Source: Comamonadaceae bacterium
Lineage (GTDB): Bacteria; Pseudomonadota; Gammaproteobacteria; Burkholderiales; Burkholderiaceae_C
Length of the DNA: 64,000 bases
Assembly (NCBI GenBank): GCA_027488735.1
Contig: JAIYBB010000007.1
Location: forward strand, 124,001-188,000
Reading direction: 5' to 3'
Shown here: positions 55,743 to 64,000 of the stretch, one piece after another
How positions within the stretch are numbered: the stretch's first letter is position 1
Layout of the letters: every line of letters starts with the position of its first letter
Translations under genes and position numbers: made by a program
The notes under the pieces: generated by a model
What the model saw: only the letters and a program-made list of their open reading frames with translations
Database searches by the model: none
Told to the model about the DNA's origin: nothing

Positions 55743-56435
55743 ATGAAGTTTTTTTATCCGTTCCCTCGCATGCGATTTATTCAAAATATTTTTGGCACAT
55801 CTTTTCTGTTGGCTTGTCTGCTGTGCAGCAGTGCCGCAATTGCTGACAGCGTGGACAGTCTGTCATTGTTTTTGAAATCCACTCGCAGCATGCGTGCCGA
55901 TTTTGTGCAGACGGTTATTTCACCTGCCAAAGAAAACCGTCCGGCTAAGAGCAAGACGTCTTTGGGCACGTTTGCCTTTATTCGCCCCGCGGTGTTTCGC
56001 TTTGATTACTCCAAGCCTTTTGTGCAAAACATCGTGGCTGATGGGCAGTTTGTGTGGTTGTATGACGCTGATTTAAACCAAGTGACGCAACGCAACCAGT
56101 CGCAAGCCTTGGCCACCACACCGGCGTCGTTGATTGCCTCGGCCAACGACGTGACCAGTCTGCAAAAAGAATTTGTGTTGCTCGCGCAACCCGATGCCGA
56201 TGGTTTGCAATGGGTGGCTGCCACGCCGCATTCAAGCGACAGCAGTTTGCAGCGCGTGCGCATAGGTTTGCGGGTCAAAGGTGACACGGTTCAATTGGCA
56301 CAGCTTGATATTTGGGATGTGTTCGGCACCCGGTCACTGATGAAATTTGAGCAAACCAATATCAATCCCAAGCAGTTGACGCTGTCGCAATTCAATTTTG
56401 TGCCACCCAAAGGTGCGGATGTGATCAAACCTTGA
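55743..56435 (+). CDS. lolA: Outer-membrane lipoprotein carrier LolA
   Basis: 230 aa from ATG 55743. Signal peptide to about residue 35 (FLLACLLCSSAAIADS). Mature protein has SMRADFVQTVIS, GTFAFIRPAVFRFDYSKPFVQNIVADGQFVWLYDADLNQVT cut at conserved ends, and QLTLSQFNFVPPKGADVI. Periplasmic chaperone that accepts lipoproteins from LolCD(E) and delivers them to LolB. Follows ftsK by 62 bases. Confidence 0.94.
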   Translation: MKFFYPFPRMRFIQNIFGTSFLLACLLCSSAAIADSVDSLSLFLKSTRSMRADFVQTVISPAKENRPAKSKTSLGTFAFIRPAVFRFDYSKPFVQNIVADGQFVWLYDADLNQVTQRNQSQALATTPASLIASANDVTSLQKEFVLLAQPDADGLQWVAATPHSSDSSLQRVRIGLRVKGDTVQLAQLDIWDVFGTRSLMKFEQTNINPKQLTLSQFNFVPPKGADVIKP

Positions 56436-56444
56436 GGTCATCTG

Positions 56445-57752
56445 GTGTCGCCCCTTTCTGCGCCCAACCCCCATATACCGCTGGCTGAACGGTTGCGGCC
56501 TAAAACACTGTCGGAAGTGGTTGGGCAACAGCATATTTTGGGCACGGGCAAGGCCTTGCGTGTGGCGTTTGAATCCGGGCAACCGCACAGTTGTTTGTTG
56601 TGGGGGCCGCCAGGTGTCGGTAAGACCACCATTGCCCGCTTGATGGCTGATGCGTTCGATGCCCAATTTATTTCTATCAGCGCAGTGCTTGGTGGCGTCA
56701 AAGAAATTCGTGAAGCGGTTGAACTTGCACAAGCAGCGCGCGATTCAGCAGCACACAAGCGCACCATCGTGTTTGTGGACGAGGTTCACCGGTTTAATAA
56801 AAGCCAGCAAGATGCGTTTTTGCCGCACGTGGAATCCGGCTTGTTCACCTTCATTGGCGCGACCACGGAGAACCCGTCGTTTGAAGTGAACTCGGCCTTG
56901 CTTTCTCGGGCCACGGTGTATGTACTGCAGCCATTGAGTGAGCTTGAACTTTCGCAAATCGTGGACAAAGCCTTGGCTATCCAAGCCGTACCCGCGTTGG
57001 ACGATGATGCATTGGCTCGACTGATGGCATATGCAGACGGGGATGCCAGGCGCTTGCTCAACACCTTAGAAACATTGGCTGTTGCAGCAAAGCGTGAATC
57101 ATTGGCGCGCATCAGTGATAGCTGGTTAATGCAAGTGCTTGGTGAGCGTATGCGACGCTATGACAAAGGCGGCGATCAGTTCTATGACAGTATCAGTGCT
57201 TTGCATAAATCGGTGCGTGGCTCAGACCCGGATGCTGCGTTGTATTGGCTGGTCCGCATGCTGGACGGCGGTGCAGAACCAAAATACATGGCGAGACGCA
57301 TGATCCGCATGGCTGCCGAGGACATTGGACTGGCCGATCCGCGTGCATTGCGTCTTGCTTTGGATGCCGCAGAGGTTTATGAGCGATTGGGTTCGCCCGA
57401 AGGTGAATTGGCGTTGGCTGAGTGTGTGGTGTATTTGGCGGTGGCGCCCAAATCCAATGCGGTGTACAAAGCCTATAACCAAGTTCGCCGCCTGATCAAA
57501 TCCGATGGCACTCGCCCAGTACCTATGCATTTGCGTAATGCACCCACTTCTTTGATGAAGGAACTGGACCATGGCAAGGGCTACCGTTATGCGCATGATG
57601 AACCTGACGCGTTTGCAGCAGGCGAGAGTTATTGGCCCGACGGCATGATGCCACCCGTTTTGTATGAACCGGTCGAGCGCGGATTAGAAATAAAAATTGC
57701 TGAAAAAATGCGTCTGCTGCGACAGAAAAATGCACAAGCTAAAAAAAGTTAA
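56445..57752 (+). CDS. rarA: Replication-associated recombination protein RarA (MgsA)
   Basis: 435 aa starting at GTG 56445, nine bases after lolA. AAA+ ATPase: LRPKTLSEVVGQQHILG, Walker A GPPGVGKTTIA, Walker B IVFVDEVHRFN, sensor GATTENPSFEVN, then the C-terminal MgsA domain with KGGDQFYDSISALHKSVRGSDPDAALYW cut at usual ends and GYRYAHDEPDAF. Acts at stalled replication forks. Its TAA overlaps the stop of the opposite gene (TTAA at 57749-57752). Confidence 0.95.
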   Translation: MSPLSAPNPHIPLAERLRPKTLSEVVGQQHILGTGKALRVAFESGQPHSCLLWGPPGVGKTTIARLMADAFDAQFISISAVLGGVKEIREAVELAQAARDSAAHKRTIVFVDEVHRFNKSQQDAFLPHVESGLFTFIGATTENPSFEVNSALLSRATVYVLQPLSELELSQIVDKALAIQAVPALDDDALARLMAYADGDARRLLNTLETLAVAAKRESLARISDSWLMQVLGERMRRYDKGGDQFYDSISALHKSVRGSDPDAALYWLVRMLDGGAEPKYMARRMIRMAAEDIGLADPRALRLALDAAEVYERLGSPEGELALAECVVYLAVAPKSNAVYKAYNQVRRLIKSDGTRPVPMHLRNAPTSLMKELDHGKGYRYAHDEPDAFAAGESYWPDGMMPPVLYEPVERGLEIKIAEKMRLLRQKNAQAKKS

Positions 57753-58780
57753 AGCTTGTCGGCTTCACTGGTGAATGAATCTGCAAAAAATGCATCGGCA
57801 GGCAGACCGTGCTTCAGATAATCACTTTGTGCGGCATTGATCACTACTGGCGCACCACAGGCATAGACCTGATAGCCCGATAACTCAGGAATATCTTGCA
57901 GCACAGCGGCATGCACAAAACCGGTTCGCCCTTGCCAATTGTCTTCAGGCAAAGCGTCGGACACGACGGGCACATAGTGCAAGTTAGGCATCTGTAGACA
58001 TTGCTCAGTCAGCCAGTTGTGCATGTACAAATCAGCCGGACGGCGACCGCCCCAATACACGTGCGCCAGACGTTTGATGTGGCGGTATTGCATATGCTCA
58101 ATCAAGGCCTTGATGGGGGCAAAACCAGTGCCGGAGGCCAGCAACACCATGGGTTTGTCGCTGTCTTCGCGCAAATAAAAACTGCCAAACGGTGCTTCAA
58201 TGCGTTGAATCTCTTTTTCTTTCATGGTGCCAAACACATGGTCGGTGAACTTGCCGCCAGGCATATGCCGAATGTGCAAATCAATGGTGGGTGCGCCAGC
58301 CGCCAAGGTGTGCGGTGCGTTGGCCATGGAATAGGCGCGGCGCGAGCCATCGCGCAGTAAAAACTCGACATACTGGCCGGCATGAAATTGCATGTTTTCA
58401 GTGGACGGCAGTTGCAAACTGATGCGCATGACATCGTCAGTTAGTTTTTCCATTGAGGCGATTCGGACAGGCATTTTTCGGATGGGAAATGCATCGGCAC
58501 GGGTGACTTGTCTGGACTCAAGCACGACATCACTCAGTGCAGTAGCGCGGCAAGTTAGGACCATGCCTTGCGACAATTCTTCATCGCTCAGGGCTTTTTG
58601 CTGATAGGCCGCCATGTGAATATCGCCAGAGACTTTTTGGCATTTGCAGGAGCCACACGCACCGTCTTTGCAACCATATGGCATGCCGACACCTTGACGT
58701 ATGCCCGCGCTCAGCAAAGTTTCGCCTGCATCGACGGAGAACGAACGGCCACTGGGCTGTACCAACACTTGAAACGCCAT
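57749..58780 (-). CDS. 2Fe-2S ferredoxin-NAD(P)H reductase (CDP-6-deoxy-glucoseen-reductase-like)
   Basis: 343 aa from ATG 58780. N-terminal plant-type [2Fe-2S] domain: CKDGACGSCKCQK and LTCRA. Then FNR-like FAD domain (RAYSMAN near 150) and NAD(P)H domain (LASGTGFAPIKALIEH near 220), and terminal YACGAPVVINAA. Family members include AscD and phenol-/methane-hydroxylase reductases; no oxygenase gene is adjacent, so its partner is unknown. Converges with rarA by a shared TTAA. Confidence 0.88.
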   Translation of the reverse strand: MAFQVLVQPSGRSFSVDAGETLLSAGIRQGVGMPYGCKDGACGSCKCQKVSGDIHMAAYQQKALSDEELSQGMVLTCRATALSDVVLESRQVTRADAFPIRKMPVRIASMEKLTDDVMRISLQLPSTENMQFHAGQYVEFLLRDGSRRAYSMANAPHTLAAGAPTIDLHIRHMPGGKFTDHVFGTMKEKEIQRIEAPFGSFYLREDSDKPMVLLASGTGFAPIKALIEHMQYRHIKRLAHVYWGGRRPADLYMHNWLTEQCLQMPNLHYVPVVSDALPEDNWQGRTGFVHAAVLQDIPELSGYQVYACGAPVVINAAQSDYLKHGLPADAFFADSFTSEADKL

Positions 58781-58824
58781 GCTTGTTATCCTCTGGTTTT
58801 GTGTGAACAACGAAAGACAGGATT

Positions 58825-59751
58825 TTGCCCTCAAACCAAACGCCTCTTGGCGCCTTGCCCGCACGCTTTCGTCGACCAAGGGTACTGATCGTTGGCTGCG
58901 GTGATGTCGGTTTACGCGTCGCAGCAGGTCTGATGCTCGCAGCCCGCGTTTATGCACTGACCAGCAGTCCCTCGCGTATTTCTGTTTTGCAGCAGCAAGG
59001 CATCACACCTTTGAGGGGCAATTTGGACAATGCCGCTTCATTGCGTCGCCTGTCAGGTGTAGCCACACGCGTGGTGCACATGGCGCCGCCGCCATTGCAA
59101 GGCAGGACAGACCCACGCACACAATGGCTGATTCAGGCCTTGGCGTTGCGAAGCCCGCCCGTTGCTTTGGTATACGGATCCACCAGTGGTGTGTATGGTG
59201 ACTGTGGTGGCGCATGGACAGACGAGACGCGACGATTGAACCCTGTCACCGAGCGGGCGCAGCGCAGGGTGGATGCCGAGCGTTGGCTGCATGCCTGGGG
59301 CAAACGTGCCAGCACACGTGTCAGCGTGTTGCGTATCCCCGGCATTTACGCACTAGACCGCGAGGGCGGAACACCAAAGGATCGCTTGCAACGCGCCACG
59401 CCAGTTTTACAAGCTGCTGATGATGTCTACACCAACCATGTGCATGCCGATGATCTGGCACGAGCCACGGTGCTTTCCTTGTGGCGCGGACAAGCATTGC
59501 GTGTGGTCAATGTCAGCGACGACAGCGACATGTTGATGGGAGACTACATGGATTGGGCGGCAGACCTGTGGCAGTTGCCAAGACCGCCACGCATCAGCCG
59601 CGCGCAGGCAAACACCGAATTGCCTGCGATGTCATTGAGTTTCATGAGCGAATCGCGCCGTTTGCATAACCAACGTTTGAAGACAGAATTGCGTTTGAAG
59701 TTGCGTTTCCCAACGGTGCGTGAAGGTCTTCAAAACACACCGGTTTTTTAA
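58825..59751 (+). CDS. NAD-dependent epimerase/dehydratase family protein
   Basis: 308 aa; the only plausible early start is TTG 58825 (AGGA is close, 2 bases), no ATG until residue 37. Rossmann fold near the N-terminus: VLIVGCGDVGLRVAAGLM. STSGVYGDCGG and RIPGIYA are seen, with TNHVHADDLARATVLSL, an extended-SDR pattern. The canonical Tyr-x3-Lys is not clear (RRVDAERWLHAW region), so catalysis is uncertain. Divergent from the reductase; 44 bases between. Ends in a shared TTAA with the next gene. Confidence 0.75.
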   Translation: MPSNQTPLGALPARFRRPRVLIVGCGDVGLRVAAGLMLAARVYALTSSPSRISVLQQQGITPLRGNLDNAASLRRLSGVATRVVHMAPPPLQGRTDPRTQWLIQALALRSPPVALVYGSTSGVYGDCGGAWTDETRRLNPVTERAQRRVDAERWLHAWGKRASTRVSVLRIPGIYALDREGGTPKDRLQRATPVLQAADDVYTNHVHADDLARATVLSLWRGQALRVVNVSDDSDMLMGDYMDWAADLWQLPRPPRISRAQANTELPAMSLSFMSESRRLHNQRLKTELRLKLRFPTVREGLQNTPVF

Positions 59752-60872
59752 CGCATGCCAATTTTTGCGTCACCAAAAATACCCGCAGCTTCACGCGGCA
59801 GACTGCGCCAATATTGTTGCGTGGCTTGAACCTTGCCGCCCAAGGCAGCGGCGGCTTCCCAGCCCCACCGAGGTTTGTACAAAAAGCTACGCCCCAGAGC
59901 CACCATGTCGGCTTCATCAGCTTGCAACACGGCCTCAGCTTGTTGCGGTTCAGTGATCAACCCCACGGCAATCGTGGGCAGGCCTACCGCGTGTTTGATG
60001 TGTTTGGCAAAGTGCACTTGGTAGCCAGGGCCAATCGTGATTTTTTGTTGCGGAGAAATTCCACCTGAGGACACATGGATGAAATTGGCACCTGCTTGCT
60101 TGAGCAGGCCGGTCAATTCCGTGGTTTGCTCCAGGTCCCAACCTCCGTCAATCCAGTCGCTGGCAGACAAACGCATGCCTAAGACGCCGTCGAATACTTG
60201 ACGCACAGCGTTAAAAATTTGCATGGGAAAGCGAATGCGGTTGGCAAAGCTGCCGCCATAGTTGTCTTGGCGCTGGTTGGCAATGGGGGATAAAAATTCG
60301 TGCAGCAAATAGCCATGGGCACCATGCAATTCCAACATCTCCAAACCCATGTCTTGGGCCCGTTGGGCGGCTTTCACAAAAGCCTGTTCAATAGCCAATA
60401 AACCAGCAGCGTCAATTTCGTGCGGTGGCGCTTCACCCTCGAGCAAATGGATAGGAGAAGGGGCCACCGTGTCCCAGCCGCCGCTTTCTTTATGGATCAG
60501 CATGCCGCCGTGCCAAGGCTGTGCGCTTGAGCCTTTGCGACCAGAGTGCGCGATTTGTAAGCACACAGGCACGGGTGGCGCAAGCTTGCGTGCCCTGGCC
60601 AACGTGTCTGCCAATGCGTTGGCAGTGGCGTCGTCCCAAATGCCCAAGCAGTTAGGTGTGATGCGGCCTTGCGCGGTAACGGCGGTGGCCTCAATCATGA
60701 ACACACCGGCGCCGCTGTTGAGCAAATTGGCCCAATGCATCAGATGCCAGTCGTTGGCTTTGCCATCCAAGTGGCACGCATACTGGCACATCGGCGCGAC
60801 GACGATACGGTTGGGCAAGGTCAAAGCGCCGCGCGGTGCGTTGAGTTGGATGGGAGAGAAGAGCAGGCTCAT
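59748..60872 (-). CDS. Old yellow enzyme family ene-reductase (YqjM/XenA type)
   Basis: 374 aa from ATG 60872. FMN TIM-barrel: NRIVVAPMCQYAC near 24 (Cys of the YqjM class), VCLQIAHSGRKGSSA with the substrate His-x2-Arg/Lys motif, ELHGAHGYLLHEFLSPIANQR cut after F/L region, and C-terminal DMVALGRSFLYKPRW. Reduces activated C=C bonds with NADPH. Its stop shares TTAA with the epimerase stop. Located downstream of tRNA-Leu on the same strand. Confidence 0.88.
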   Translation of the reverse strand: MSLLFSPIQLNAPRGALTLPNRIVVAPMCQYACHLDGKANDWHLMHWANLLNSGAGVFMIEATAVTAQGRITPNCLGIWDDATANALADTLARARKLAPPVPVCLQIAHSGRKGSSAQPWHGGMLIHKESGGWDTVAPSPIHLLEGEAPPHEIDAAGLLAIEQAFVKAAQRAQDMGLEMLELHGAHGYLLHEFLSPIANQRQDNYGGSFANRIRFPMQIFNAVRQVFDGVLGMRLSASDWIDGGWDLEQTTELTGLLKQAGANFIHVSSGGISPQQKITIGPGYQVHFAKHIKHAVGLPTIAVGLITEPQQAEAVLQADEADMVALGRSFLYKPRWGWEAAAALGGKVQATQQYWRSLPREAAGIFGDAKIGMR

Positions 60873-60941
60873 GGTCTTGTGTTGTCGTTCAAAAAACACC
60901 ATCTTAAGACCGGATCAAGAGGCTGGGAAAAAAACAGGTGC

Positions 60942-60967
60942 AAAAAAAACGACCCTTGTGGGGTCGT
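60942..60967 (-). terminator. Intrinsic terminator after tRNA-Leu
   Basis: On the minus strand ACGACCC, loop CACAA, GGGTCGT, then seven T (A-tract 60942-60948 on plus). It follows the tRNA 3' end by about 20 bases, and would stop its transcript before the ene-reductase gene. Confidence 0.85.
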
Positions 60968-60985
60968 GTTTTTATGCCTACAGGC

Positions 60986-61073
60986 TGGTGCCGGAGGCCG
61001 GAATCGAACCGGCACGGTGTTTTGCACCGGCAGATTTTGAATCTGCTGCGTCTACCAATTTCGCCACTCCGGC
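60986..61073 (-). tRNA. tRNA-Leu, anticodon CAA
   Basis: Minus strand; acceptor GCCGGAG pairs with CTCCGGC, followed by discriminator A and encoded CCA (88 bases with CCA). D-arm GGCGAAATTGGTAGACGC, anticodon stem GCAGA/TCTGC with loop TTCAAAA giving CAA, long variable arm TGCCGGTGCAAAACACCGTGC region typical of class II tRNA, and T-arm GGTTCGAATCC. Reads UUG codons. Terminator follows; cysM lies 34 bases away on the other strand. Confidence 0.97.
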
Positions 61074-61107
61074 TAAAGAGGGATCCGAATTATGGCACAG
61101 TGTGGGC

Positions 61108-62010
61108 ATGAACTATCCCACCATTGAAGCCGCCATTGGCAACACCCCCATCGCCAGACTACAACGCATTGGCGTATCCGAGAACCAAGCGCGCGGTAAT
61201 GTGCTGCTTGGCAAATTGGAAGGCAACAACCCGGCAGGCTCTGTCAAAGACCGGCCTGCGCTCTCCATGATTCAGCGCGCTGAAGAACGCGGTGATATTC
61301 GTCCCGGCGACACCTTGATCGAAGCCACCTCCGGTAACACCGGCATTGCACTGGCCATGGCGGCCGCCATCAAAGGCTATCGCATGGTGTTGATCATGCC
61401 CGAGGACTTGTCGATTGAGCGCGCACAAACCATGAAAGCCTTTGGCGCCGAACTCATACTGACATCCAAAACCACTGGCATGGAAGGTGCACGAGATCTG
61501 GCGGACCGCATGCAAGTTGAGGGTAAAGGACGTGTGTTGGACCAGTTTGCCAACGCCGACAACCCGCGTATTCACTATGAAACCACTGGCCCGGAAATCT
61601 GGCAGCAAACGCAAGGGCGCATCACGCATTTCGTCAGCGCCATGGGCACGACCGGCACCATCACCGGCGTGTCGCGCTATTTGAAAGAGCAAAACCCGAA
61701 GGTGACAATCATCGGCGCGCAACCCAGCGAAGGCTCGCGCATTCCGGGCATTCGCAAATGGTCGCCAGCTTATCTCCCCAAAATTTACGATGCCACGCAT
61801 GTAGATGAATTGGTCTATGTCAGCCAAACCGATGCCGAAGACATGTGCCGCCGCATGGCGCGCGAAGAGGGTATTTTTGCGGGCATATCGGCAGCAGGCG
61901 CGTGTTGGGTGGCTTTGCAAATCGCGCAGCAGGTGCGAGACGCGACCATTGTGTTCATCGTGTGTGACCGCGGCGACCGTTATTTATCCACCGGAGTGTT
62001 TCCCGCATGA
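61108..62010 (+). CDS. cysM: Cysteine synthase B (O-acetylserine/thiosulfate sulfhydrylase)
   Basis: 300 aa from ATG 61108; the longer frame upstream only reads antisense through tRNA-Leu. PLP-binding Lys47 in NPAGSVKDRPAL, TSGNTGIA, GTTGTITGVSRYL and QPSEGSRIPGIRKW identify fold type II CysM. Makes cysteine or S-sulfocysteine from O-acetylserine. Stop overlaps the Nudix gene by ATGA, which places it with tusA in a sulfur-linked operon. Confidence 0.93.
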   Translation: MNYPTIEAAIGNTPIARLQRIGVSENQARGNVLLGKLEGNNPAGSVKDRPALSMIQRAEERGDIRPGDTLIEATSGNTGIALAMAAAIKGYRMVLIMPEDLSIERAQTMKAFGAELILTSKTTGMEGARDLADRMQVEGKGRVLDQFANADNPRIHYETTGPEIWQQTQGRITHFVSAMGTTGTITGVSRYLKEQNPKVTIIGAQPSEGSRIPGIRKWSPAYLPKIYDATHVDELVYVSQTDAEDMCRRMAREEGIFAGISAAGACWVALQIAQQVRDATIVFIVCDRGDRYLSTGVFPA

Positions 62011-62549
62011 GCGCTTTTCAATACTGCCCGATGTGCGCGACCGAGCTGCAACTCATCAGCATGGAGGAAGACGGCGGCCCCAAAGAACGCATGCGTTGTG
62101 TGGTGTGTCAATGGACGCATTGGAATAACCCGACGCCGGTGCTGGCGGGTATCGTGCAGTACCGCGACCAGATATTGCTGGCGCGCAATGCCGCTTGGCC
62201 GGGCAGACGTTTTGCGTTGATCACAGGTTTCATGGAAGCAGGCGAAACGCCTGAAGAAGGCATCACGCGGGAGATTGCCGAAGAAACCAACCTGCAAGTC
62301 TCGGCGTTGAAGCTGATCGGTGTGTATGACTTTCAGCGCATGAACCAGGTCATCATTGCCTACCATGCGGTGGCAGATGGCGAAGTGCGTTTATCGCCTG
62401 AACTTGCCGAGTACAAGCTTTACAACTATGAAGACATCATTTGCTGGCCTGCTGGTACAGGTTACGCCATGGGGGACTGGTTGCGTACCCAAGGCATAGA
62501 GCCGCGTTTCATGAGTTGGAACGAGCGCGCTGCTCAAAACTTAGAATAA
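62007..62549 (+). CDS. Nudix hydrolase with N-terminal zinc ribbon (NudC-like)
   Basis: 180 aa. Zinc ribbon CPMC ... CVVC (residues 7-33), then Nudix box from Gly71 to Leu93 with the order G-x5-E-x7-REIAEE and Asn where Gly is usual near its end. NudC relatives hydrolyse NAD(H) and decap NAD-RNA. Shorter than NudC and lacking its SQPWPFPxS motif, so substrate is unsure. Overlaps cysM by 4 bases; 58 bases before tusA. Confidence 0.85.
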   Translation: MSAFQYCPMCATELQLISMEEDGGPKERMRCVVCQWTHWNNPTPVLAGIVQYRDQILLARNAAWPGRRFALITGFMEAGETPEEGITREIAEETNLQVSALKLIGVYDFQRMNQVIIAYHAVADGEVRLSPELAEYKLYNYEDIICWPAGTGYAMGDWLRTQGIEPRFMSWNERAAQNLE

Positions 62550-62607
62550 GTTCATCTCAGAATCACACACATTGCTGAGCCCTTGATTGCTTTAACGTCG
62601 ATACACC

Positions 62608-62835
62608 ATGCAGATTGATCTGGAACTTGATACCCGCGGCCTGAATTGCCCTTTGCCCATATTGAAGGCTAAAAAAGCTTTGACGCCCATGCAAACCGGT
62701 CAATTGCTGAAAGTGGTGTCTACCGACAAAGGCTCGCTGCGCGACTTCGCGGCGTTTGCCAAACAAACCGGCAACGAATTGGTGTCGCAAGAAACTGTGG
62801 GCGACGACTTTATTCACGTGCTGAAAAGACGTTAA
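62608..62835 (+). CDS. tusA: TusA-family sulfurtransferase
   Basis: 75 aa. Starts LDTRGLNCPLPILKAKKAL, with the reactive Cys14 in the invariant CPLP loop, and C-terminal beta strands (DDFIHVLKRR). Carries persulfide sulfur for tRNA thiolation or other pathways. Follows cysM-nudix. The stop is in the 128-base convergent gap to valS. Confidence 0.92.
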   Translation: MQIDLELDTRGLNCPLPILKAKKALTPMQTGQLLKVVSTDKGSLRDFAAFAKQTGNELVSQETVGDDFIHVLKRR

Positions 62836-62852
62836 ACGATCGCCATTTTGCT

Positions 62853-62934
62853 TGTCCAGAAAGATGGACATGGCGGGTCGGGCCGACTCGAACGTTGCCG
62901 CTTGCGGCGGTGAGAGGCGACCGAGCCCGCCGTG
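62853..62934. other. Structured convergent gap: short hairpin plus long imperfect stem-loop
   Basis: TGTCCA, GAAAGA, TGGACA forms a 6-bp hairpin at 62853-62870. It is followed by a GC-rich imperfect palindrome, 62869-62934: CATGGCGGG pairs with CCCGCCGTG, TCGG with CCGA after one bulge, GCC with GGC, and the tip is GCCGC-TT-GCGGC. A third hairpin CAAGCT-GA-AGCTTG lies just downstream. No T-run follows, so a classical intrinsic terminator is unlikely. Could be a factor-dependent terminator, a small RNA or a repeat element. Confidence 0.55.
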
Positions 62935-62963
62935 GCCAACTCCAAGCTGAAGCTTGAAAAGTT

Positions 62964-64000
62964 CTAACCAAGCCTTTTCAACTGATCTTTGACTTTGTGC
63001 AAAGTGTCTTCAAAGTCTGCCAATCGTTGACGTTCCTGCGTGATCACAGCAGGCGGGGCTTTCGCTACAAAAGCTTCATTGCCGAGTTTGCCATTGGCTT
63101 TGACAATCTCGGTTTCCAAGCGTGTGATTTCTTTGGCCAGACGCACTTTTTCCGCTGCCACATCCACTTCGATGAACAAACACAAACGGATATTGCCGAC
63201 CACGGCCACAGGCGCAGACTGCGCAGCGGCTTGCCATGCCGCTTCATCTTCAAACACCTTGACCTCACTCAACTTGGCCATGGCTTTGATGACATGCGCG
63301 TTGGCGCTGACAAAGTCGGCGTCGCCCAATGCGAACACAGGCATCTTGGTGCTGGGTGACACGCCCATTTCGCTGCGCAAGGTACGGCAGGCTTCGATCA
63401 AGGCTTTGAGTTGGTTGATGCTGGAAATGGCTTGCTCATCGATCTTGTTCATTTGCGCCACAGGGTAAGGCGCGATGCTCACCGAATCGCCGCCAATGCC
63501 TGCTACCGGCGCCACTTTTTGCCACAGCGCTTCGGTGATGAATGGAATGATCGGATGCGCCAGACGCAATATGGCTTCAAGCGTGCGAATCAAAGTGCGT
63601 CGTGTGGCGCGTTGTTGAGACTCGTCACCGTTTTGAATTTGTACCTTGGCAATTTCCAAATACCAGTCGCAGTATTCGTTCCAGACAAATTCATAAATCG
63701 TGGTTGCCACATTGTCCAAGCGGTAGTCGGCAAAACTTTTGGCGACCTGGTCTTCGGCTTGTTGCAGCAAAGAACTGATCCAGCGGTCGGCCTGGCTGAA
63801 TTTCATGTATTGGTAAAACGGTCCTGCAGGAATGTGTTCACCGTTGTCGCCAGTGCGCGGCGGCGTGCATTCAGCCTTGGTGTGGTCCATCAAGCCGCAA
63901 TCTTGGCCTTCGCAATTCATCAACACAAAGCGGGATGCGTTCCACAATTTGTTGCAAAAGTTGCGATAGCCTTCGCAACGCTTGCTATCAAAATTGATGC
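62964..64000 (-). CDS. valS: Valyl-tRNA synthetase, C-terminal part
   Basis: Only the last 345 or so codons are in the window; the gene continues past 64000. The frame is open to the edge ([19 protein letters not shown]). Anticodon-binding domain shows [13 protein letters not shown] and [16 protein letters not shown], and the protein ends with the ValRS C-terminal coiled coil (about 75 residues, [18 protein letters not shown] and VKDQLKRLG). Charges tRNA(Val). Catalytic HIGH and KMSKS lie outside the window. Confidence 0.93.
   Translation of the reverse strand, partial: INFDSKRCEGYRNFCNKLWNASRFVLMNCEGQDCGLMDHTKAECTPPRTGDNGEHIPAGPFYQYMKFSQADRWISSLLQQAEDQVAKSFADYRLDNVATTIYEFVWNEYCDWYLEIAKVQIQNGDESQQRATRRTLIRTLEAILRLAHPIIPFITEALWQKVAPVAGIGGDSVSIAPYPVAQMNKIDEQAISSINQLKALIEACRTLRSEMGVSPSTKMPVFALGDADFVSANAHVIKAMAKLSEVKVFEDEAAWQAAAQSAPVAVVGNIRLCLFIEVDVAAEKVRLAKEITRLETEIVKANGKLGNEAFVAKAPPAVITQERQRLADFEDTLHKVKDQLKRLG

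Noticed and set aside
61000..61108. N-terminal extension of cysM reaching back through the tRNA-Leu region
   Set aside because: The translation upstream of 61108 runs antisense through the tRNA and the ene-reductase gene. CysM starts naturally at MNYPTIEAAIGNTP.
62831..62969. Integron attC-like site (GTTAAAC at one end, TTCTAAC near the other)
   Set aside because: The core sites face the wrong way and do not pair with each other, and there is no cassette array or integrase.

Overview
The window looks like a chromosomal segment of a Burkholderiales bacterium, most likely Comamonadaceae-like. The reasons are gene orders familiar from that group (trxB / ftsK-lolA-rarA; ribF-ileS-lspA; rpfE-recJ-PHP-yciO-site-2 protease-trpS), the aerobic benzoyl-CoA (box) pathway at the left edge, and moderately high G+C with strongly biased third positions. 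This assignment is inference, since there is no rRNA in the window. Almost all DNA is coding, genes are packed into short operons with many 4-base ATGA overlaps, and I see no prophage, insertion sequence or CRISPR array. The one tRNA is tRNA-Leu(CAA).

Layout. 1-2.3 kb: end of boxB, boxA, then a low-G+C patch with a broken antitoxin fragment, a perfect palindrome and an intact toxin-antitoxin pair. 2.3-4.9 kb: ybaK-like gene facing a cobalt-type nitrile hydratase (alpha, beta) fused by overlap to a methyltransferase. 4.9-8.1 kb (minus): small membrane protein, ABC exporter, MFS transporter. 8.2-16.0 kb (plus): a FemAB-like acyltransferase translationally coupled to a complete cytochrome c maturation operon ccmABCDEFGHI. 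16.1-23.0 kb (minus): LuxR-type response regulator, trpS with an iron-sulfur-type cysteine motif, site-2 protease, YciO/Sua5 protein, PHP phosphatase, recJ, rpfE-like gene. 23-30 kb (plus): lolC, lolD, tatD, spermidine-synthase-like gene, tctB, tctA, DUF3422.

30-37 kb: gamma-glutamyltransferase-like enzyme and an SDR protein without the usual Tyr/Lys; then, on minus, an exported Mo-cofactor-fold protein without cysteine and a hybrid histidine kinase behind an A+T-rich control region; an EamA exporter. 36-44 kb: quinone oxidoreductase and membrane glycosyltransferase, then ribF-ileS-lspA. 43.5-50.6 kb: HNH nuclease, DUF1653, purN, a two-subunit acyl-CoA dehydrogenase, rsmB-like methyltransferase, desaturase, rpmB-rpmG. 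50.7-64 kb: Fe-S photolyase, trxB, ftsK-lolA-rarA, a ferredoxin-reductase protein, epimerase, old yellow enzyme, tRNA-Leu, cysM-nudix-tusA, and the 3' part of valS.

Most of the window is core housekeeping. The parts with least explanation are the nitrile hydratase-methyltransferase operon, the sensor kinase with its cysteine-free Mo-fold partner and its repeat-bearing promoter region, the cysteine motif in TrpS, the toxin-antitoxin remnants between boxA and ybaK, and a long imperfect stem-loop in the tusA/valS convergent gap.
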